Positions 56,846-64,000 of a stretch of 64,000 nt of DNA are shown one piece after another. Source of the stretch: Dactylellina haptotyla (Eukaryota > Ascomycota > Orbiliomycetes > Orbiliales > Orbiliaceae); contig CM062385.1 in NCBI GenBank assembly GCA_031310005.1, forward strand, positions 2,232,001 to 2,296,000. Reading direction: 5' to 3'. Under the pieces are notes generated by a model. The model searched no databases and had not been told where the DNA came from. It saw only the letters and a program-made list of their open reading frames with translations. Positions within the stretch are counted from its first letter, which is position 1; each line of letters opens with the position of its first letter. The position numbers and the translations under genes were made by a program.

Positions 56846-57903
56846 TTTTCAAGCTAAATTAAGATGCCGCGGAACCCATACATGGTTCTAGCAACAACTA
56901 GATGTAAAGAATAGAAATTTCTATCTTGTAGTATCAGTTTACGTATTATATGCCATACACCCGGAACATCTGTTTGCTATATGATCGCCTCCTTACTGTG
57001 TACAGTTTTGATGAATTTGGCCTAATTGCCAATACCCTTGTTCCGTAATCTCGACAACATTTTAGACGCCCATTCGTATGTACAAGATTTTTTTATCTTT
57101 ATCACAGTATTCTAGATTTCTGTAGCAGTAATAGGAATTAGTTGGAAAAAGAGGCTCAGTAATCCAATCTTAGCTGTCTTTCAAGAACATAGAGAGTCAG
57201 ATTTTATCTGAATCTAGAGAAATGGTTGCGAACCTGATGCTTGGGATGGGGCTTTAACATTGTTTCGAATTCATGGTTGCCAGGAACAAGGGTTGAACTA
57301 GCTATAGCAAACATAATAACGATAAAACCAATTGACGTTGTGCTACTCGATTTTCCAGGTAATATATCACTCCGCTATCTATCAAGGCGAAAGTGAGATT
57401 TTTTTTTCAGTGGAGTATGTACATATACCGCCAACCAAATAATATAAATCACAACTAAAAACATATATGTCATATTCGGAATATCAGAGATAACTTGCAA
57501 TAATACATAAACATTGACATGAAGTCTGCGACTCTCGGCTAGTACTCTCATATTCATTTGTAGCGATGCAGCTTCGTTGTTCCCAAAGCTACTCATAATT
57601 GGCTGGCGGAGTACTGCCATTCGAAGAAAATGGTCTACAAGTCGGACACTAGGGCTTCCAGCAAACTTCAAAGCTTATACGCTGATAGAAGAGGCGTCGC
57701 CATCTGGGAACACAGTGAAGACTATTTAATCGTGAAATCGCCCTCTCTTGATAGGATTTCTCTTCCAAACTCTTCATGGTACAAACACTCCCAAAATATT
57801 CGTTGCGAGAATCACCTTCTCATTTCAAGCTTTCAAGCTAAAATTTCAAAGATATCCCCTCTTCTTAAACATCTATCGATATATCACTTAAGAATCTGCG
57901 ACA

Positions 57904-58687
57904 ATGTCTCATCAATCTGGTCCGAGTGATTGGGATTATGTTCGTCATGAGCATTCTCAAAGTCCAGAGTATGTTCAGGAACTCCAGGACCGACAAAATC
58001 CACAGTATCCCGAGCGTATCCCTCTAATCCGCGATTTACAAGCACTTGATGATTTCCATTTATCGTAAGTATTCATACCCCTCTATCTTGAGAGATAGTC
58101 AAGAATCCTAAAAGCTAAAGCCTTTCAGGCTTGACGACTATCCAGTCAATAGTGTCGATCCTCCACGTTTCTTACCTAGTCAAACCTACTTTTATCCTCC
58201 ATTGGCCCCCAATAAATGCCGTGAATGCAGCGTTCTAGGTCTTGCGGAGTGTGAATGCGCCTTCAGAGACTACTCACCAGAATCTGCTAGCTTGGGCGAC
58301 CATGACGACCATGACGACCATGTTTCTCGTGCACCAAACCTGCAATACCATCAGGAGCCAACATTCCATGAGTCTAACAATCACCGCGAGCAACTAGATT
58401 CCGATGCAGACTGGGTCATCTCCAATTCCGAATCTAATCAAGATGACGATTTATACGATGGTAGTGACTACATTCCCCAGCAATTTGGCGCCGATGCTAG
58501 ATTCACAAATCGCGACAACCATGAGCCTCGTCTCAATGAAGAGATGCATCATGGGCCCTTGACAGATCCCTCTGATTCCGGAGCAGACGATAGCGATGGC
58601 GAGGACACCCGGGGTATTTATGGACGCAGATTCGAGTCTCCTCCACCAGTTGACCTCAGTGGTCGATACCAATATCTCCGCTTTTGA
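57904..58687 (+). CDS. Acidic low-complexity protein with a small Cys cluster
   Basis: Two exons (57904-58064, 58129-58687) give 239 residues. The first exon is Gln/Pro/His-rich (QSPEYVQELQDRQNPQYPER). Exon 2 has a compact Cys cluster (K-C-R-E-C-S-V-L-G-L-A-E-C-E-C) that could bind one metal ion. An imperfect GACCATGAC repeat follows, encoding DHDDHDD, and then a strongly acidic half rich in Asp, Glu, Ser and Asn. It ends GRYQYLRF. No membrane segment. No family recognised. Acidic composition resembles the two genes that follow on the same strand. Confidence 0.65.
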
Positions 58688-60245
58688 GGTTCTCCTCCTT
58701 TTTACGGTTATTCGGCATACAACTGCGACATTTATTTAACGTTTTCCTTCATTTACAGTCTATTCTGACGAATTTCTTGAATTTGTTAGTTTCTGAAAGA
58801 GTGGCATGATACTTCTGTTTCTAATTACGTTTATGCAAGGCAGAATTGAACTTTGAATCACGATAGCCATCGATCACAAGCCTTTTTATGTTTAGGATAG
58901 CATCTAGATTATTTGATTTCCACTTTCTTTCAAAGAATCTCAAGGTCCCACTTTCATGTTCGGACTTAAATGGTCAATGCTTTTCATGTGAGACAGACTA
59001 ATGCGACTATCTTAGCCAATGAAATGGCAATATTTAATTTCGCTGGATCATCAATTATTATTCCGTCAGAAGTGAACCCCGCTAAATTCGCCACTTCAAC
59101 ATAAAAATGTAACTATAGGCGATAAACGAGGGACGGTGCTCGACTCGGGCCAATGTTTTCTTGCTGTCAGAGGGTATAAACATACTCCTAAGAAGAGGCG
59201 GCCCAGATCCCGCCCTTGATACAGTGTTGAAGGCAACCCGGTTTTGGAAATCTTCTTCTGTCAGGTGGATTAGGAGCTGCGAGGGAGCCGCAATACGCAC
59301 CCCATGGTTGCTTCAGAATCCAACACGATTTTAAAGTAATCGACCCAGTTAAATGAAATTCTGCCTCTGGATAATGGGGGTGGTGAGCCAGCCTCTGACG
59401 CTCAAAGTGGAGCCTCCATTATGAAGGGAGATATTAAGGACTGTGCTATCAGCGAGAAGGTTAGTGCTGGGTTCTGGCGTTGAGCGTTGGCGCCCGTTGG
59501 GGAATGTTGTTCCGATGTGTTGAAGCCGCACGGCCAAAGACAGTTGCGACCATGCCACCTTTGACGTAGTTCCAGCACCCCAAATTACTGGGTTTGGGAT
59601 ATTGACAAAATCAGCCCCTCCGATTCAAGAGCTGAAACTACCGTTTTCGGCTCTAGCTCGCGAGGCTAAGCTGCTTCTCAGCTCAGACAATCCAATGATA
59701 CCCTGGTCGGCAAGGTTTCTCGCTAACACGGTTTAGCCCAGGCGAACAAGATAGGTTCCGATAACAAACGGTCGATGGAAGGTCGACATTACCATTGCAG
59801 GTAGGCGGATGCATCTGCCGCATCTCAAAGATGCCAAAAAGAAGTTTGAAGCGAGCCTCGCGGGCTTGCAGGCATACAGAAGAAGGCGTTATTCCCTACG
59901 GGGGTTCGCAGTGCCTATTGAGCACCCAGTCTGAATAGCTCCAGCCAAATGCAGACTTTAACAGGCTATATATACCTGTGGAAGACCGGAAATACCGATA
60001 CTTTTGCAGGATATTCCATTCGATATATCCAAGGGAAGGGAAATAGGCCAACCAATTCCTTCCAAGAGGGCCAAGTACTGCCATAAGGCAATAGGTATGA
60101 ATTTACATTAATCAATGCTTTTTTGACACTTAATACTAATTTATTCTCTACTACTTCTAACAGTGACAGAATCCTCCCAGCTGTTCACTATTGGACATAT
60201 CTTAAGGTCACCAGATTGTGCACAGGTACATAGCACATCGAAATC
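58688..60245. other. 1.6 kb gene-free stretch
   Basis: Downstream flank and promoter. Unsupported short frames only (for example 59349-59558, minus). No repeat recognised. Confidence 0.5.
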
Positions 60246-61380
60246 ATGGGCAAAGAAGGAGATCTCCCAACCACTCCCAAGGATGGCGGCGGCTGGTGGT
60301 TAAGAAGGTCTTCCACAATGAAGAACCCCGACAAAGCTCGAAAACCATCCTGGTAAGTCCATCAGCGTTGCTTTAATACAGAGATGTACCAGCAAGGATT
60401 GCTAACAGGGATACCTTGGTCATAGGGTTAAGAAGGCTCTTGGACGCGGTGGTTCTCAGGATGATACAGCAGCTGGTTCAAGCCCTCCAATGTCACCAAT
60501 CACTCCTACAAGTGCTCCCGACACGCCTACTTCAGATGGTGCTTCCCCCACTGAAGCTGCGCCGCCTCTGAAAAGAAACAGCACTGCTCCAGTTGCAAAG
60601 AAGACAGCAATGACTACTCTCACCCTTACCTCGAAAGCAGCTCCACCAGCTAGGAACATGACCCAGGCCATGGAAGCTGCGGGAAATTGGAATAACGCAC
60701 CACTATCCCCTCCTGCAGAGATGGATATGGCACCTATGGGCGGCCAGTGGGAGAAGCAAGTTACAGTAGCATCACCACCATCGCCGCCCTCCAGCCGTCC
60801 GAATTCAGAGCTGATTTCTCCTTCCGCCACGATGCCTTCCTCCATGTTGATGCCATCGCAACCTACTACTACAGCTACTTCTTCACCTCCTGCCATGCCG
60901 TTGCCTCGACCCCCAAGTCCAATCAGCGAGAATGACAATAAGTCCGATGGCTCAAATTACTCAGACGAAGTTCCCGACCAGTCTTCTATGAAGAAATCTG
61001 CAGCCGCACATAGCATGACTACAATTTCAGTCACTATGAAGGGACCCATGATGACGCGAACATCGATGATTGGAGGGGAAGATGAGGTGATTTACTCGGA
61101 GGACGACCGCTTACTTATCAGCGAGGAGGACTGGGGAGAATACGTGGACGAATTCGATGACGATTCCTCTGATCAGGGTAGCGGACACTATACTTACGAC
61201 GAAGGATACAAGCTCATCGACCAAATGTACGAAGACGAAGACTCCTCAGATGATATCGACGAGACTTACGCCGAGCACGAATTGAAGAATATGATGACAA
61301 TCATGGATATTGAGATGGCTTTGAAGAATTTGTTCCCATCAGAGCAATTCATGCTAGGAGAGGAGATTTATGCTCATTAG
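60246..61380 (+). CDS. Ser/Pro-rich, acidic protein of unknown function
   Basis: Two exons (60246-60352, 60426-61380) give 353 residues, the intron splitting Trp36. The N-terminus is basic (GGGWWLRRSSTMKN, WVKKALGRGG). The long middle is Ser/Pro/Thr-rich with several S/T-P sites (SPPMSPITPTS, PPSPPSSRPN, PPSPISEND), suggesting phosphorylation. The C-terminal third is acidic and aromatic (EEDWGEYVDEFDDDSSDQ, YEDEDSSDDIDE), ending in a helix (MDIEMALKNLF). No domain, signal peptide or membrane helix. Function unknown. Confidence 0.7.
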
Positions 61381-62909
61381 GATATATTAACTAGATTTGG
61401 ATGCGCCTTTTTCGCATCTCTTAAGACCAGCCGTTTGACACGCTGATGGAACATTTCACCCTTTTCAAGTTTTATTTCATTGAGATCTAGGATTAAACAT
61501 CCTCATCATCATCGCCATCGCTACCCCCGTATATTTCCCAATCTCATTCTCACTGCATAATAGATTGGAGTCTGCCTGTTCGAGTACGTTTTTGGTATCA
61601 TCTCGGTATTTATAGTTTGTTGGTGGGACAATCTTTGGATTTGAAATCGAATATAATTTACAACATTGCTCACCGCCTTTCTTGCTTCATGTGTATATTT
61701 TTCTTGGATAACTTTTTTGGCGTCTTTTTCGCTGTTCTTGTGTACTAGCTACCACAAAAATATTGATCTTTGCTTTTGACACTCCGATATTTTATGGGAA
61801 TTTTCTTGCCGTCACGTAGTTTCCCGGGTTGTTTCGTCGGTAAACCAACCACCAAGATCTAAATTACAACACTATACCACAAGACCCTCAAGCCACTAGT
61901 TACCGTTAACTCTATGTTGCAATGTTCCTGGAATCACCTATTTCCATGAACCTGGAGCGAGCGGTTATTGCCTCCTCCTTTTTCTCAAGTAGGGATTTTA
62001 ACTTTGGGCGTCATACCGGGTACAGCATCTCGCAGGCCCAGCCTTCGGAACCCCACAGCCTCCTCATCGAAGGCGGAGTACCCCGTGCCCGTGCGTCTTG
62101 ATATCTCTAAAATTGTAGGGTAAATCAGGCACAGTACGCCTTCTGCCAACCGGCGGCAGTGCACGTTTTTGGGCCTTTCCCACTGGCGGAAAGCGTCCAA
62201 CCCATTGGGGCAAAGTCCCCCCAAATGATACGCCAAGTTGGCATAATCTGAATCTAGACTAGCAGCTACATTGCATTGGGTTCGTAGACTCCTACGGATC
62301 GGCTAGCCGTGCGACATATGCAGGGCAATAGGATAAAATTGCTGTTACTTGAGCAATGAGGCTTATAATAAGGTTCCTGTTTTTGTAAATGTAGACAAGG
62401 CACACTGACCAGCAATATAGCAGCGACGTATCTTTCCACAGACATATCTAAAGATTCATCGATGCTGAGCGTCCTACGATATCCAACTAGTCCTATGAGC
62501 AATATTTTGTGTTTTATACCCGTATACCCCGCGTTCCACCTAAAAGCGTTGAAACTGCGGCTTCGAAGTTCAATTTTCAGCTTGAAGATAAATATATTAA
62601 ATGTCTCTGATAACCAAGGAAGATATTCGAAGTTCGTTCTGAGAATGTATATGTATAGAGTCGCCATTTAGAAAGCGGAGTAAGCCCTGAATATTCTATG
62701 GGGCCTTAGCAGCGCCCACACCATACCAATATGAGTTGCGAGATAGAAGTTGCGATGCGACGGCATCTTAAGATATTCCAGTCTCGGAGCCAAACTGAAC
62801 TTGCAAGGCATCTTCCCCAATCCTAAACAGATTCGCCAACCCCATCGATACACTTCAGAGTTACCCCTCATATTGACACAGTAAACCCAGAAGCGCGTGA
62901 GTCTCCATC
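61381..62909. other. 1.5 kb gene-free stretch
   Basis: A G/C-richer minus frame at 61985-62236 lacks recognisable features. Contains a stray copy of the GTTATTGCCTCCTC motif (about 61964-61977) seen in the 16.9-kb tandem repeat. No gene called. Confidence 0.45.
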
Positions 62910-63818
62910 ATGTCGGACTATCCAGGTAGCAGAGGGGTCAAGAAATATGTAGTCACTAGCGGCCGCTCGACCGGCGTTTTTGATAGCTATAAGTAGTCAC
63001 CTCTCAAACTCCCTAGGACACCCTACATATAGAGTATCTCAAATATTTACTTCTTCCAAATCAGAGATCAAGTCTACCCGAGCACCAACCACTATTCAAG
63101 CAACATCCATCAAGGCTTCGAGTCACAGTCGGACGCTGAGAAAGCCTTGGGCTCCGAGGCGCGCGACTCTTACAACAGACCTTATTGGGCTGTCAAGAAC
63201 GGCCGTAGCCGTCATATTTACCCCACCTGGTAAGTTATTTCTTTAATGCCAGGACTTGAAAGCCCCCGTATCTTTATATTGACGTGGAATTTGACGGGAA
63301 GGATCGAGGCTGCACCCAAGGTTCTTGGTTATTCACATAATGAACATCGCCGATTTGAAAGTTATGAAAATGCCAGAGAATGGCTAGATTCCGACCAGGA
63401 GGATTACTACCAACGAGTCTCATCACCTGTATCGGTCGATTTTCTTGGCATTTACACCGACGATGCGGATTACGAGGCCGGGAACTGCATCGAATATGAT
63501 GAAAAAGACAATTATGAGGATGGCTTCGAACTTAGTTATGGCGACGACAATGAAGAGGATTTTGATAATGCTAACATAGGGTACCAAGAAGATGGTAATT
63601 GTTACTTTGAAAATGAAATTTATCATGATTGTTGTATTCAATATGACGACCGCCCCGGCGCTTATTATGACGAAAGTGGATCCGGCGCCAATAGCGACGG
63701 GGACTGCGGAGAAGACCATGGTGATGTCGACTATGTTGATTCCGACTATAGTGATGACAACGACGATGACGATGACGACGATGACGATGACGACGGATAC
63801 TATGACTCTGATGACTAG
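62910..63818 (+). CDS. Protein with two RNase H1-type hybrid-binding (viroplasmin) domains and an Asp-rich tail
   Basis: Three exons (62910-62992, 63065-63229, 63302-63818) give 254 residues with matching phases. Two copies of the small RNase H1 N-terminal fold (Pfam PF01693 type) are visible. The first, about 11-57, is KKYVVTSGRSTGVFDSYK through FESQSDAEKALG. The second, about 67-111, is PYWAVKNGRSRHIYPTW through LGYSHNEHRRFESYENAREW, each closing with a F.s...A..a/wL helix. In RNase H1 this domain binds RNA/DNA hybrids and double-stranded RNA. The RNase H catalytic domain is absent. Instead a Tyr/Asp-rich tail ends in a long Asp run. The acidic tail may inhibit or regulate nucleic-acid binding, which is inference. 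Confidence 0.75.
63757..63800 (+). repeat. GAY triplet repeat encoding poly-Asp
   Basis: About 14 consecutive GAC/GAT-type triplets near the 3' end of the hybrid-binding-domain gene, in frame. Confidence 0.7.
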
Positions 63819-63905
63819 CACACTTGACTTTTATTTTTAAGTTCTGGTCACCTACTTTACTGGAGTGGTCATCACAATCAAGTAACCAATATTGAAATTA
63901 TACTT

Positions 63906-64000
63906 CTATGCACCCGCAAATGGCGTTTCATATGGCTTCTCAGCCTGTGGTGTAATCCTAGCCAAATGCCTTCTCTCTCCCGTTTCCCAATCAAGAATTG
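63906..64000 (-). CDS. 3' end of a gene cut by the window edge
   Basis: The last 95 bases read open on the minus strand to a TAG at 63908-63906. They encode LDWETGERRHLARITPQAEK then PYETPFAGA. The composition and lack of stops suggest a genuine C-terminal exon. The rest lies beyond the window, so the product cannot be named. It converges on the hybrid-binding-domain gene with 87 bases between. Confidence 0.6.
   Translation of the reverse strand, partial: ILDWETGERRHLARITPQAEKPYETPFAGA

Larger units (their letters stand above)
55715..57903. other. 2.2 kb stretch with only weak coding candidates
   Basis: Apart from the two weak candidates listed separately, I see short frames (for example 57375-57671) lacking start context or motifs. 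The region is AT-rich and its gene content is unresolved. Confidence 0.4.

Noticed and set aside
61985-62236. 83-codon minus frame in a G/C-richer patch
   Set aside because: No family, no leader, no splice partner. Could be a relic but cannot be supported.
1-64000. CRISPR arrays, rRNA genes, intact transposons or retro-elements
   Set aside because: No regularly spaced repeats, rRNA segments, transposase, reverse-transcriptase or terminal-repeat pairs were recognised on either strand.

Overview
The window reads as nuclear DNA of a filamentous ascomycete (Pezizomycotina). The evidence is many short GT-AG introns (about 55-220 nt) with CTAAC-like branch sites, a Zn(II)2Cys6 regulator, a fungal rhodopsin-domain 7TM protein, a sedolisin, a DUF6914 protein and a fungal wax-synthase-like MBOAT. 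A member of Leotiomycetes is my best guess, but that is inference from gene content. No rRNA, tRNA, CRISPR array, or clear transposon or retro-element was recognised. Most gene models were built by hand: splice sites were chosen so that exon phases agree and the summed coding length divides by three. Every call is from reading alone.

Layout. 0-6 kb: a DUF6914 protein, then an NmrA-like NAD(P)-binding protein converging on a Zn2Cys6 regulator. 8-9 kb: an odd Rab-like GTPase. 11-13 kb: a secreted, membrane-anchored Cys-rich protein converging on a secreted protein of unknown family. 13.9-15.8 kb: a well-preserved MFS sugar permease. 20-21.8 kb: a sedolisin with a broken reading frame. 24-29 kb: a Q/P-rich protein with a probable DUF7514 domain and a CorA-like membrane protein. 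32-34.3 kb: an alpha/beta hydrolase and a Ser/Pro-rich protein. 37-44 kb: a rhodopsin-domain 7TM protein and four small conserved-looking proteins, three of them with a membrane segment. 45.6-53 kb: a membrane-anchored aspartic-protease-like protein, a secreted amidase and an MBOAT acyltransferase. 53.8-64 kb: a WW-domain protein, a single-pass membrane protein, three acidic low-complexity proteins (one with two RNase H1-type hybrid-binding domains), and the 3' end of a further gene at the right edge.

Genes occupy a little over half of the window. Gene-free stretches of 2-4 kb (5.9-8.0, 9.0-10.9, 15.8-20.1, 21.8-24.0, 28.8-32.1, 34.3-37.3 kb) hold only short repeats and coding-looking scraps, which suggests a relaxed, accessory-like neighbourhood. 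No classical biosynthetic cluster is visible. Several products are secreted or surface-located (sedolisin, amidase, A1-like protein, Cys-rich anchor protein, 7TM receptor, sugar permease), consistent with saprotrophic or plant-associated nutrition. The most unusual items are the tandem hybrid-binding-domain protein without a nuclease domain, the Rab-like protein with an altered G3 motif and no prenylation site, the A1-like protein with both D-T-G motifs altered, and a gene whose terminal exon carries a duplicated 3' splice site giving two possible C-termini.
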